From assembly GCA_964648365.1 (NCBI GenBank), contig CAZYLK010000027.1, forward strand, positions 1 to 44,430: DNA of 44,430 nucleotides, written 5' to 3'. Of this stretch, positions 16,451 to 25,424 are shown one piece after another. Within the stretch, counting starts at the first letter, position 1; each line of letters opens with the position of its first letter. Origin of the DNA: SURF-32 sp964648365 (GTDB taxonomy: Bacteria > Planctomycetota > Phycisphaerae > UBA1845). A program made the translations under genes and the position numbers. Below the pieces are notes generated by a model. The model saw only the letters and a program-made list of their open reading frames with translations, ran no database searches and had not been told where the DNA came from.

Positions 16451-16661
16451 CCTCGTCGTCCAGAAGTTCGGCGATCCGGTCCGAGGTCAGTGGCAGACTG
16501 CCGGGCCGCTCAGAAGGCACGAGTGGGAATCGAACAAAGCTCTCCGCACTGGTCCGGCCCGGCAGATCGGCACAAGAGACGGTTACGCGAGCCCCCTCAG
16601 GAAGAGCCACATCGCCGTCCAGGACGACGACACCATTCTGGACACGACCAGCGACAACCAT
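16437..16661 (-). CDS. VapB-like antitoxin
   Basis: 74 residues. The N-terminus MVVAGRVQNGVVVLDGDVAL followed by PEGARVTVS is the short beta-rich DNA-binding segment common in antitoxins of PIN pairs. The C-terminal half (LPLTSDRIAELLDDEDVSA) is the acidic toxin-binding part. The start at 16661 is chosen by this family pattern; a longer reading upstream is Arg-rich and not conserved in style. It overlaps vapC by 14 bases. Confidence 0.78.
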   Translation of the reverse strand: MVVAGRVQNGVVVLDGDVALPEGARVTVSCADLPGRTSAESFVRFPLVPSERPGSLPLTSDRIAELLDDEDVSA

Positions 16662-16874
16662 GCCTTTATTGTCTGCGCCAAACAGCCGAAAATCAAGGTC
16701 GCATCGCCGGATCACGCTTGCGTTCCGGTGCCTCCGGGGATGGCCGCCGCCGGCCAACGCGCGGGTGCCGGCCGGAACGGAGCGACGCGACAGGGGTGCC
16801 CGCTGGATTTCGGCGGCACCGTCGGTCGCCGCCCATTCGGATCCCCGGGTTGGCCTGGCACGGAGTAGCATCGA

Positions 16875-17352
16875 TTAGGACGCAGACTCCACAAACGTGA
16901 TATTGCGCGGATTCACGTCAAGGAGGTGGATGCCATGACGCCGCCGCAGGATCGCCAGCACGACAAGTACGTCATCCCAGCGATGCCCGAACTGCCCGCG
17001 TTTGTCGTCATTCCATTGTTCCATCACGTCCGCCGGAAAATCCGGGGGGGCGTCGACGTACGCGCCCGCAAAGTCGAGCAGGAACGGTGGCTACGATCGT
17101 CATCTCGATGACAAGCTGATCGACATCCCACGCGATCAACTGCGGGACGTGGTGGCCGTTGATTTCGCGGACGGCGTCGTCGCGCAGCCGCTGGTAGCAA
17201 GACAACTCCCGGGAGAATGAACCCGCCCGGCCGAAGACCTTGGCGGCAGATGGACGGTTCGTTCGCAGTACGATACCATCGACGCCTGAGCCGAGGCGAT
17301 CCTCCAGGCGCAGTGATTGCGCCGCGGCATAATGCGAGGCGCGTGCAGCCAT
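16875..17352 (-). pseudogene. Compact protein-kinase-like gene with a frameshift
   Basis: From ATG 17352 the frame reads LEDRLGSGVDGIVLRT (nucleotide loop), SAAKVFGR (lysine), then HHVPQLIAWDVDQLVIEMTI. Near 17085-17090 the frame must shift by one base; the new frame continues PFLLDFAGAYVDAPPDFPAD, MEQWNDDKRGQFGHRWDDVL and ends with a catalytic-loop-like HGIHLLDVNPRNITFV and a TAA at 16875. Together they give about 158 residues of a small RIO/ABC1-like kinase. The shift is either a real inactivation or an assembly error. Its ATG overlaps head-to-head with the ATG of the plus-strand gene at 17351. Confidence 0.72.
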
Positions 17353-17623
17353 GTCATCTGAATACGGGGACATCCTCTTCCGCGATTGTTCCGGCGGGCA
17401 CTCGGCCCAGGTCGGTATCGAACTTCGACTGGACGGCCACGTTCTCCCGGTCGCGCAAGCGGGCGGCGACCGCCTGATCTTCGACGAACCCACCCGTCTG
17501 CCGCGCAGCGAAGCCGAGCTGGCCATCTCCGTGGATGGACGAGAGCGCCGCTGGCGCGTCCGTCCGCTTCCCGGGCAGGATGCGTCTTACGTTGTCATGA
17601 TCGAGACGCTCGCCGACGAATAG
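17351..17623 (+). CDS. Small conserved-looking protein, unknown function
   Basis: 90 residues: MSSEYGDILFRDCSGGHSAQ, a beta-rich middle (VGIELRLDGHVLPVAQAGGD) and VSIDGRERRWRV-like end (actual AISVDGRERRWRVRPLPGQD). Balanced composition and good codon use argue that it is real. Its start codon shares bases with the start codon of the kinase-like gene on the other strand (CATG at 17350-17353), so each promoter must lie inside the other gene. A functional pairing with the kinase is possible but unproven. Confidence 0.7.
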   Translation: MSSEYGDILFRDCSGGHSAQVGIELRLDGHVLPVAQAGGDRLIFDEPTRLPRSEAELAISVDGRERRWRVRPLPGQDASYVVMIETLADE

Positions 17624-17950
17624 CACGGCCGAGGCGGCTTCTCGGCACGGCCGCGTCGGGCGGCGAACTCCGCGATCGAATCGCGGCTCAATGGGCCTCC
17701 GGTTCGGTGGCTGCACGTAGCGCAAACCGCGGGCGGCGTCGCTGCTGAGAGTCGTCCGGGGAGAGATTGTCCCCTACCGGTCATGCCGCGGTCAACCGCA
17801 CCACGGGAACCTGGACAGCCCGCGAACAGCCCGCGTCTGCGGCCACGGGCGGGACGACGCAGCGAGTCGCCGCGAGCGATCAACTCCGGGCGCGTCATCC
17901 GCACCCTCCGGGTGTTTTCCGCCCCCCACCCCTCCGCTATATTCCCCCAC
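17624..17950. other. Intergenic region, no gene recognised
   Basis: 327 GC-rich bases. The only signal is TATATT at 17937-17942, 8 bases before the ATG of the FHA-GAF-PP2C gene, which could be the -10 of a leaderless or near-leaderless transcript. No hairpin repeat and no tRNA are visible. Confidence 0.4.
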
Positions 17951-19564
17951 ATGGCAACACTACGGTACGTGGACAACGCGGGACAGGTTCGGCGGTGCGA
18001 CGTGGCGGCGGAGCCGGTGGTCATCGGCCGGGCGCCGACCTGCCAGGTGGCGATCGAGGACGAGACGATCTCGCGGGAACACGCCCGCGTCCATCGCGAC
18101 GAGCAGGGACGGTTCAACGTCCGCGATCTGGGCAGCCGCAACAAGACCTTTATCAACGGCCAGTCGATCTCCGAGTCGCTCCTGTCCGGCGGCGACGTGC
18201 TGCGCGTGGGCGACCGCGTCCTCGAGTTTCTCGATGACGTTCCCGCCCGCGATCGCGTGGACCTCGGTTTCCTCACGCCGGACCGGCAGGAACCACCCGG
18301 CTGCGAGTGGATCAAGATCAAGGCGCCGCTCTCGCTGACGCTGGCGCAGATTGATCAACTGGCCCGGCTGGGCGCCAGTCCGTCGCTGACCTCGCGGCCG
18401 GAAGACATCGCCGACGCCGCCCTGTCGGAACTGCTCCTGACGGCTCAGGCCGAACGTGGCTTCATCGCGTTGCGGGGCGAAGGCAAGCGTGACCTGCACG
18501 TCATCGCCCACCGCGCCATGCGGCCCACGCACGGCGCCACGCTCATGCCGGTCAGCCAGACGTTTGTGTATGCGGCGCTGCTGCAGAGCGTCGCGGGGCG
18601 CTACCCCCAGGCGTCCGGACAGATCGACCCGAAGGCCGGTTTCGCGGCGACGGCGATGGTCGCGCCGCTGTGGCATCAGGGCGACATCGTCGGCGTGATC
18701 TACGTCGATCGCCCCGTGTCGCGGAAGTGTTTTCCGTCAACAACGCTTCCGCTGATGGCCGCGGCCGGAGCCCACGTCGGTGCGCTCATGGCCGAGGCCA
18801 GCCGCCGCTTGGCGCTGACCGCCGTCCGCGAAGGCGCGGCCTGGATCACCACGGCGCGGGCCGTGCAGTCGGCCGTTACGGTGCCGCCGCCCGGCAGCGC
18901 CGGCTTTGTCATCTCTCACCGCATGATCCCCGGCCGCAACCGCTGCGGCGATCTGGTGGACGTGGTCCATCTGGACGAACGCCGATGCGTCATCCTGCTG
19001 GCCGACGCAGGCGGGAAGGGCGTCTCCGCGCTGACCCGTGGGGCCGCGATCCTCACGGCCGCGCGGGCCGGTCTGCACGTGGCGGACGAACTGCTCGCCG
19101 ATCCGGCCGACCTGTTCGGCGTCCTCAACGAGTGGCTGTCCACGCGCGAGGGATACGCCGTGCTGCCGCTGACCTGCGTCGGCGTCGACCTGTCCACCGG
19201 CCGTATCTCGTACATCAACGCGGGCGGACCGTCACCGCTGCTGATGGTCGCGGCCGGTCGCCTGCTGACGCTCGATCAGCCCTCGCTGGTTCTGGGTGTG
19301 GACGGCAAGTATTCGTACGAGACCACGCACGTCGACCTGCCGGAGGGCTTCCGCCTGGTCTGCTATTCTGACGGCCTGGTGGAAGCGTCCGCCGGCGCGG
19401 GCGGGGCGTTCGGCGAAGCGCGCCTGCACGACCTGCTGCTGGAAAACGCGACGTTCACCGACCCTGAGCGGGTGGCCAAGCGCATCATCGACGCGTTCGA
19501 GACGCACCTGTCCGGCGCCAAACCGGATGACGACGCGACGGTGCTGGTGCTGGCGCCCAGTTAG
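17951..19564 (+). CDS. FHA-GAF-PP2C (RsbU/SpoIIE-type) protein phosphatase
   Basis: 537 residues. An FHA domain (about 1-95) has VVIGRAPTCQVAIEDETISR, EHARVH and GSRNKTFINGQ, the phosphothreonine-binding pattern. A GAF-like domain (about 130-290) includes RGFIALRGEGKRDLHVIAH and GDIVGVIYVDRP. The C-terminal PPM/SpoIIE phosphatase domain (about 310-537) has GRNRCGDLVDVVHLDERRCV, ADAGGKGVSAL, INAGGPSPLL, CYSDGLVEA and PDDDATVLVL with its metal-binding Asp residues. Such proteins dephosphorylate anti-sigma antagonists or other phosphoproteins in response to a GAF ligand. No Shine-Dalgarno precedes the start at 17951. Cytoplasmic. Confidence 0.93.
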   Translation: MATLRYVDNAGQVRRCDVAAEPVVIGRAPTCQVAIEDETISREHARVHRDEQGRFNVRDLGSRNKTFINGQSISESLLSGGDVLRVGDRVLEFLDDVPARDRVDLGFLTPDRQEPPGCEWIKIKAPLSLTLAQIDQLARLGASPSLTSRPEDIADAALSELLLTAQAERGFIALRGEGKRDLHVIAHRAMRPTHGATLMPVSQTFVYAALLQSVAGRYPQASGQIDPKAGFAATAMVAPLWHQGDIVGVIYVDRPVSRKCFPSTTLPLMAAAGAHVGALMAEASRRLALTAVREGAAWITTARAVQSAVTVPPPGSAGFVISHRMIPGRNRCGDLVDVVHLDERRCVILLADAGGKGVSALTRGAAILTAARAGLHVADELLADPADLFGVLNEWLSTREGYAVLPLTCVGVDLSTGRISYINAGGPSPLLMVAAGRLLTLDQPSLVLGVDGKYSYETTHVDLPEGFRLVCYSDGLVEASAGAGGAFGEARLHDLLLENATFTDPERVAKRIIDAFETHLSGAKPDDDATVLVLAPS

Positions 19565-19677
19565 GTCGCTGGCGGCGGCCGCGGGGCTGTACGTCAAAGC
19601 AGAGATCTCCCGACGGACGCGCGGCGCGGTGCCGGCGTCAGCCGCACGACAACCTGTACTCGTCTACGAGGTCACGG

Positions 19678-20910
19678 ATGATAAGAGACGAGATCCTTGG
19701 ATGGTTTACCCTTGCGCTGCTCGTTGTTGCGCCGGTGATCGCTGTGATCGGCGTGCGCGGGTGGCTGCGGTGGCGGACGACTGACGGGCTTTATTGCCCC
19801 GGCCCATCGCCGCCATGGTATTGTCGACTGAACCCGGCGCGCTGGTGTGTGCGCCGCGCCTGCTGGTACAACCTGACCGGCTTGGCTGACGCGGACGGTG
19901 GGGCGGTTCGATGCCCGGAGTGCGGGAGCGTCGTCCTGCCGACGCGTCGGGTTCGCGACCCGCGTCGATGGCGACCTGCGGTCTGCGCAGTCGCGCTGCT
20001 GTTGCTTGGGGCGGGGTTGTTTGCTGTCCCGTGGATTCAGGCGGGCGACTGGGCACGAGCCGTTCCCACGCCGATTCTGATCCTGTTCGAAGGCGGCCGT
20101 CGTTCGTGGCAGCCGCGCGCCTTTCGCCGCGAGATCGAGCGGCGTTTCAGCGCCGCGTCGCCGCCGAAGCGTCTCGCACCGTGGCTTGCAACCAGACTCA
20201 TCGAAGATCTGTCAAGCGACGATGTTCGGTGGAATGCGGACCGAGCTTGCGGATTGTTCACGACCGTCTGGCCCGCGTCACGGGCGCCGCTCGAAGGGGC
20301 TTTGGCGAGCGGCGATCGTCAGGTTCGCCTCCTCGCGGCCGAGTTGTTGCGCGAACAGTGTCTGGGCGATCCGTCCGATGCGCTGTTGGCGGCCTGCGTC
20401 GAAGATCTCGGGGAGGACGATCCTGACGTCACATGGTATCTCGGTCTCGGAAACGCGCGCCGGGCGGGTGCGTACCTGTGCAGATTTCCGCGGCACGTGG
20501 AGCCATTTCTTGCGGCCGGCATGGCGTCCACCGATCCTCAGCGGCGGCTGTTGTCAGCGGCGGCGGCCGGTCAATGTGGGTTGCACAGGCTCCTGCCGCA
20601 GGCGGCGCCGATCCTGATCATGCACCTTCGCGACGACGACGTCGCGGGCAATGCTCGCATCGCCGCACCGGCTCTGTACCGGTTCGGGCCGGGCGTGCTG
20701 CCTTTTCTCGAAGCGTATCTCGCTACGGACGATGTTCAGATGCGCGGTATCGCGCTTGCCATCACCGAGCGTTTGCTCCATCCCGATCGGACCATTCACG
20801 ACGTCGTCAACCCCTTGCCCGAACTTACCGCGACCAGCCGCGATCCGCTGATCGAATCCGACATCTGGGAGGCGACGCGCGCGTTGCGCGGCCTCTCATT
20901 GTCGGACTGA
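19678..20910 (+). CDS. Zinc-ribbon membrane protein with HEAT-like C-terminal region (paralogue 1)
   Basis: 410 residues. An N-terminal membrane helix (FTLALLVVAPVIAVIGVRGW), then a ribbon-like module RRACWYNLTGLADADGGAVR followed by CPECGSVVLPTRR, a second membrane helix (AVALLLLGAGLFAVPW), and a 280-residue helical region with HEAT/Armadillo-like repeats (LASGDRQVRLLAAELLREQC, GNARIAAPALYRFGPGVLPF). The CWYNLTGL...CPECG module is frequent in planctomycetes. The neighbour at 21044-22285 is a clear paralogue in the same order. Function unknown; a scaffold role is plausible. Confidence 0.82.
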   Translation: MIRDEILGWFTLALLVVAPVIAVIGVRGWLRWRTTDGLYCPGPSPPWYCRLNPARWCVRRACWYNLTGLADADGGAVRCPECGSVVLPTRRVRDPRRWRPAVCAVALLLLGAGLFAVPWIQAGDWARAVPTPILILFEGGRRSWQPRAFRREIERRFSAASPPKRLAPWLATRLIEDLSSDDVRWNADRACGLFTTVWPASRAPLEGALASGDRQVRLLAAELLREQCLGDPSDALLAACVEDLGEDDPDVTWYLGLGNARRAGAYLCRFPRHVEPFLAAGMASTDPQRRLLSAAAAGQCGLHRLLPQAAPILIMHLRDDDVAGNARIAAPALYRFGPGVLPFLEAYLATDDVQMRGIALAITERLLHPDRTIHDVVNPLPELTATSRDPLIESDIWEATRALRGLSLSD

Positions 20911-21043
20911 TGGTGAAATCGCCGGTGGCGGGCACGCGCCTGGCGGCGGCCAAGCCCGATCCTGTCGTGCGACGTCCGAGGCCGCGTCCGATCCGGCTTG
21001 ATACGGGCGCTTCTGGTGATGAGAATCTCAACGAGGACTTCCT

Positions 21044-22285
21044 ATGTTGTGGGACAGCGTACTGTTGTGGGCCACGCGATCGCTGCTGGGCATTGCCGCG
21101 CTGCTGGTGCTTCTCGGCCTTGTCGGCTGGCGCCGCGGACGACGACTCTCGCGAGACCACTGTCCGGGCCCGCCGCGGCGCTGGTATCACCGGCTGCGTC
21201 CACGTCGGTGGTTCTTTCGAACCGGCTGCTGGTACAACCTGACCGGGCTGACCCCGGACGAAGCTGGGGCGGTTTGCTGTCCCGAGTGCGGCACGGTTTC
21301 ACTGCCGCATCGTCGGCTTCGCGGGGGGCGGCGCTGGCGGCCCATAGTCTTCGCCGTATTGCCCTTCGGTCTGGCCTTCGGCGGCGTCGCCTTCGGATGG
21401 GTCGCCTCCGGCCGGTGGACCGCCTCCGCCCCCACCCCCGCGCTCATCCTCTTTGAGTACGGCCCGGCGGCTCGCCGCCTGACATCCGTACTTGATGAAT
21501 TGTCTAGGCGGGTTGGCGCGGGAGAAGTCGGTCCCATCTTCGGGCGATGGCACGCCGCGCGGCTGGCCGCGGACCTCGATGGCACGCAACCCACGCTCGA
21601 GCAACGTGCAAAAGCCGACCTCGCGCTGCTCTGGCCCATTTCGCGCCGCGCGCTGGAGTCGCTGCTCGCCGGTCCGGACCCGGAGGCCCGGGCGTACGCG
21701 GCCGACCTGCTCCGCGACTACTGTAAGCTCGATCCTCCGGCCCTGCTTCTCGAAGCCAGTCTCGAGGATCTCGGCCGCGACCGGGCCTTCTCCGACGCAC
21801 AGTCCCGCCGCGCCGCTGCCTTCTTCTGCGTGCGCCCGGACCGGGCCGGTCCGTACCTGTCGCGCGGCATGAAATCAGACGACCCGCAGCGGCGCCTGCT
21901 GTGCGCCGCGATCGCGGGCGATTGCGGGCTGAACGCGCTTCTGCCGGACGCCGCCCCGATACTTCTTGAGCATATTCGCACGGACAGGATCACGGCCAAC
22001 GAACGGATCGCCGCACCGGCGCTCTATCGGTTCGGCCCGTCCGTGTTGCCCTGGCTGGAACGCGCGTGCGCCGACGAGGATGAACTGCGGCGTGCGATTG
22101 CGTTGAGCATTCGTGAGCGGTTGCAGCACCCGGAGCGGGCACAGGACGCGCTGCAATTTCCGATGCCCGACCTCGGCATTCGAATTCGCGACGAGCTCGT
22201 TAATCTCGATATCTGGAGCGAGGTCGGCGCACTGTCGGGTTGGCCTCTGGTGCGAGGTTCGACGCCAGCCAGGCCGCAGCCCTGA
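21044..22285 (+). CDS. Zinc-ribbon membrane protein with HEAT-like C-terminal region (paralogue 2)
   Basis: 413 residues with the same layout as the gene upstream: N-terminal membrane helix (SLLGIAALLVLLGLVGWRRG), RTGCWYNLTGLTPDEAGAVC then CPECGTVSLPHRR, second helix (FAVLPFGLAFGGVAFGWVAS), and HEAT-like repeats ending in ANERIAAPALYRFGPSVLPW. The two proteins share block-wise identity (for example RIAAPALYRFGP), so they come from an old tandem duplication. The gap of 133 bases between them has no hairpin. Function unknown. Confidence 0.82.
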   Translation: MLWDSVLLWATRSLLGIAALLVLLGLVGWRRGRRLSRDHCPGPPRRWYHRLRPRRWFFRTGCWYNLTGLTPDEAGAVCCPECGTVSLPHRRLRGGRRWRPIVFAVLPFGLAFGGVAFGWVASGRWTASAPTPALILFEYGPAARRLTSVLDELSRRVGAGEVGPIFGRWHAARLAADLDGTQPTLEQRAKADLALLWPISRRALESLLAGPDPEARAYAADLLRDYCKLDPPALLLEASLEDLGRDRAFSDAQSRRAAAFFCVRPDRAGPYLSRGMKSDDPQRRLLCAAIAGDCGLNALLPDAAPILLEHIRTDRITANERIAAPALYRFGPSVLPWLERACADEDELRRAIALSIRERLQHPERAQDALQFPMPDLGIRIRDELVNLDIWSEVGALSGWPLVRGSTPARPQP

Positions 22286-22317
22286 GGCGATGACGGCGCG
22301 CCGAGTCATCCGCAACG

Positions 22318-22695
22318 CTACGGCTTCTCGTAAATCGTCCGCTCTTCGCGCAGGTCGGGGGTGGCGCGCTTGTACTTGTCGAGGGCGCTGGTGCGGTCGG
22401 TCTCGTCGACGGCCTGGAACTGGAGCGTCGTGTCGCCGACGGTGATCTTGTCGAGATCCTGCAGGATCGCTTCTTTCTCAATGACGGTGCCGTTGATGTC
22501 CACGCCGTTGAGGCTCTTGAACGGAACCAGGACGTAGGTCTCGCCGTCCTTGCGGACCATGAAGTGCTTGCGCGACACCTTCGGGTCGATGATCTGGATG
22601 TCGCGGGCCGGATCGCGCCCGGCGGACAGGGGCCGATTGGTCAGCGGGAAATATGCACCGGCCTGCTCACCCGACGTAATCACCAGACTTGCCAT
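22318..22695 (-). CDS. FHA-domain protein
   Basis: 125 residues, one FHA domain: MASLVITSGEQAGAYFPLTN, SAGRDPARDIQIIDPKVSRK, HFMV, and SLNGVDINGTVIE, with the Arg, Ser-Arg-His and Asn positions needed for phosphothreonine binding. A polar C-terminal tail (SALDKYKRATPDLREERTIY) follows. The start at 22695 has AGGAGA 8 bases upstream. It is convergent with the zinc-ribbon paralogue. A candidate reader of the kinases in this region, though the partner is unknown. Confidence 0.92.
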   Translation of the reverse strand: MASLVITSGEQAGAYFPLTNRPLSAGRDPARDIQIIDPKVSRKHFMVRKDGETYVLVPFKSLNGVDINGTVIEKEAILQDLDKITVGDTTLQFQAVDETDRTSALDKYKRATPDLREERTIYEKP

Positions 22696-23087
22696 GCGCG
22701 TTCTCCTGAGGATCGACCGATCGGTCGGGCGTCCCGTGTCCGGCCCCGACGGCCGGGACGGCATCTGCCGCCGCGTGTCGCTAAGTCTCTCGAACGGCTG
22801 CGCAGGTCCGAGTCGCGCGGCCGGCGAGGCTGAGTATAGCATTCCGCGACTTGAATTCCATCAGTGACGACGCGCTGGAGCGATGCTGGACCATGCCGGG
22901 CCATGCCGGCGACGTGGGGCGCCGGGGGTGGGTCGGGCCGCCGCCCGGCCAAACGTACGCCGCGCAAGGGCCAGGGCCGGGTCGGGACCGGACCTGGACC
23001 GGGGCTTGGGACCGGTGCGGGCCGGTGCTTCGGGGCGGCCTATTCCTGTAGACGCTTATTCGTGCCCTTGGTACCCTCCTCCGCCTT
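22696..23087. other. Divergent intergenic region between the FHA gene and the EF-G gene
   Basis: 392 bases. On the minus strand TATACT (22838-22833) could be a -10 for the FHA gene, without a good -35. From about 22976 to 23030 the plus strand has irregular GGACCGG/GGGCCGG repeats. Upstream of EF-G there is no Shine-Dalgarno; TACCCT lies about 10 bases before its ATG. Confidence 0.35.
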
Positions 23088-25160
23088 ATGTCCGTCGACC
23101 TGACCAAGTTACGCAACATCGGCATCGCCGCACACATTGATGCCGGCAAGACCACCACCACCGAGCGCATTCTCTACTACACCGGCCGCACCCACCGCAT
23201 GGGCGAGGTGGACGACGGAACGACCACGACCGACTTCGACGAACAGGAACAGAAGCGCGGGATTACCATCTACTCCGCCGCGGTCACCTGCCCGTGGCGC
23301 GACTACACCATCAACCTCATCGACACGCCCGGGCACGTCGACTTCACGGCCGAGGTCGAGCGCTCGCTGCGCGTGCTGGACGGGGCCGTGGCCGTCTTTG
23401 ACGCCAAGGAAGGCGTCGAGCCGCAGTCAGAGACGGTCTGGAAGCAGTGCGATCGCTACCATGTGCCTCGCCTCTGCTTCATCAACAAGATGGACAAGAT
23501 CGGGGCGGATTTTTTCCGCTCGTTCGAGTCGATCCAGCGCCGCCTGCCGCATGCCCGTCCGGTGGCGCTGCAGATCCCGATCGGCGCCGGTCCGGACTTC
23601 CAGGGGCTGATCGATCTGATCACGCTGCGGGCCGTTTACTACGAGGCGGCCGAACTGGGCTCCAGGTTTCGCGAGGATGACATCCCCGCCGACCTTGCGG
23701 ACGACGTGGCCGTCTGGCGGCAGGCGCTGCTGGAGGCGGCGGCGGAATCGTCGGATTCGCTGATGGAGAAGTTCCTCTCCGACGAGCAGATTGATGCGGC
23801 GGACGTGCGCAAGGCGATCCGCGCCGGGACGCTGCGCGGCGCGATCCACCCGGTGCTCTGCGGCAGTTCGCTCAAATACGTCGGCGTGCAGCGCATGCTC
23901 GACGCCGTCTGCGAATTCCTGCCCAGCCCACTCGACGTCCCGCCCGTTCAGGCGGACGACGCGCACCGTCCCGGCAAGCAGGTCGAGCTGAAGACCGACC
24001 CGACCGGGCCGCTGGCGGCGCTGGTCTTCAAGATCGTCGCTGAAAAGCCCGTGGACCTGCACTTCCTCCGCATCTATTCGGGAACGTTGAAGGCGGGCAC
24101 CAAGATTCTCAATGCCACGACCGGCGAGAAGGAGGCCGTCACCCGGCTCTTCCGCATGTTCGCGCGGCGCCGCGATCAGCTCGACGTGGCCACGGCCGGG
24201 GACATCGTCGCGGCCGTGGGACTGCGAGACACGATCACCGGTCACACGCTCTGCGACGCCCGCCGTCCGGTCATCCTTGAGGCGATCACCTTCCCGGACA
24301 CGGTCATCAGCGTCTCCATCGAGCCGAAGTCCTCGAAGGATCGCGACAAGCTCATGCTCGCGCTAAAGGCCCTGGAGCGCCAGGATCCCACGGTCCGTGT
24401 GGCAGCTAACCCTGAGACCGGGCAGACGCTGATTTCGGGCATGGGCGAACTTCATCTGGAGGTGCTCGTCGAGCGACTGGGACGTGAGATGAACGTGCCC
24501 GTCAACGTGGGCCAGCCGCGGGTGTCCTACCGCGAAACCGTCAACGCTGCGGGGGAGGGCGAAGGTCGGTTCGTCCGGCAGACCGCCGGTCGCGAGCATT
24601 TCGCCGTCGTGCGTGTCCGGGTCGAGCCGTTTGCGCATACCGGCGACGCAGCCACCTTCGCGATTCACAATCGCCTCTCGGCGGATGCCCTGCCCACGGA
24701 GTTCCGAACGGCCATTGAGTCCGGCATCAAAGACGCCGCCCAGTCGGGCGTGCTCGGTGGATACCCGCTGGTGGACTGGCAGGCGACGGTCCTCGACGCG
24801 CAGATGCACGAGACCGACAGCACGGAGGTCGCCTTCGAGAACGCGGCCCGCATGGCCTTCGACGAGGCCGTTCGAGCCGCCCAGCCGCGACTGCTCGAAC
24901 CCATCATGGACGTGGAGGTGGTGACGCCTGAGGACTACTTCGGCGCCATCGTCAACGACCTGAACTCCCGGCGGGCGGTCATTCAGGACACGGCCGCGCG
25001 CGGCTCCGACCGCCTGATCACGGCCGACGTACCGCTGCGCGAGATGTTCGGCTACGTCACCCGCCTGCGGACGCTCTCCAGCGGCCGGGCGACCTGCTCC
25101 ATGACGCCGGCCCGTTACGCGGCCGTGCCGGAGGCGGAAGCGAAGCTGCTGGTGGGGTGA
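23088..25160 (+). CDS. fusA: Elongation factor G family translational GTPase
   Basis: 690 residues, close to the usual 690-705. G1 AAHIDAGKTTTTERILYYTG, switch I region EQEQKRGITIYSAAV, G3 DTPGHVDF and G4 NKMDKIGADF are intact. Domains II-V follow, including GMGELHLEVLVERLGREMNV, domain IV GVLGGYPLVDWQATVLDAQM and a domain V with PEDYFGAIVNDLNSRRAVI. It drives ribosomal translocation or ribosome recycling. It stands alone, without rpsL, rpsG or tuf, so it may be one of several EF-G paralogues rather than the str-operon copy; the symbol is therefore tentative. Confidence 0.93.
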   Translation: MSVDLTKLRNIGIAAHIDAGKTTTTERILYYTGRTHRMGEVDDGTTTTDFDEQEQKRGITIYSAAVTCPWRDYTINLIDTPGHVDFTAEVERSLRVLDGAVAVFDAKEGVEPQSETVWKQCDRYHVPRLCFINKMDKIGADFFRSFESIQRRLPHARPVALQIPIGAGPDFQGLIDLITLRAVYYEAAELGSRFREDDIPADLADDVAVWRQALLEAAAESSDSLMEKFLSDEQIDAADVRKAIRAGTLRGAIHPVLCGSSLKYVGVQRMLDAVCEFLPSPLDVPPVQADDAHRPGKQVELKTDPTGPLAALVFKIVAEKPVDLHFLRIYSGTLKAGTKILNATTGEKEAVTRLFRMFARRRDQLDVATAGDIVAAVGLRDTITGHTLCDARRPVILEAITFPDTVISVSIEPKSSKDRDKLMLALKALERQDPTVRVAANPETGQTLISGMGELHLEVLVERLGREMNVPVNVGQPRVSYRETVNAAGEGEGRFVRQTAGREHFAVVRVRVEPFAHTGDAATFAIHNRLSADALPTEFRTAIESGIKDAAQSGVLGGYPLVDWQATVLDAQMHETDSTEVAFENAARMAFDEAVRAAQPRLLEPIMDVEVVTPEDYFGAIVNDLNSRRAVIQDTAARGSDRLITADVPLREMFGYVTRLRTLSSGRATCSMTPARYAAVPEAEAKLLVG

Positions 25161-25171
25161 CGTCGTCTCGT

Positions 25172-25411
25172 TCAGAAGATCATCGTACCATCGTCAATGA
25201 AATGGTAGGCGATGTCTGCGGCCGGCGCGACCTTCTCCGCGTCTGCACCGGCCCGTCCGAGATCGGCATCAGCGCCGACGACTCGATCCATGCACACGCC
25301 GACCCACTGGTCGGGGTATTCACGCACCAGTTCTGGCAGATGATCCTTGATCCACTGCGAGGCCGCCATATACGCGGCGGTTGGTTTCGGGGGAGCGTTG
25401 GTGTCGTCCAT
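25172..25411 (-). CDS. Small DUF5678-like protein
   Basis: 79 residues: AAYMASQ-like helix (actual AAYMAASQWIKDHLPELVRE), then YPDQWVGVCMDRVVGADADL and an end IAYHFIDDGTMIF. The pattern 'PELVREYPDQWVGV...VVG.D.DL' fits DUF5678-type small proteins. The start at 25411 has GGAG 7 bases upstream. It lies 13 bases after the DinB gene, so the two are co-transcribed, and is convergent with EF-G (11-base gap). Confidence 0.7.
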   Translation of the reverse strand: MDDTNAPPKPTAAYMAASQWIKDHLPELVREYPDQWVGVCMDRVVGADADLGRAGADAEKVAPAADIAYHFIDDGTMIF

Positions 25412-25424
25412 CTCGGACTCCGCC

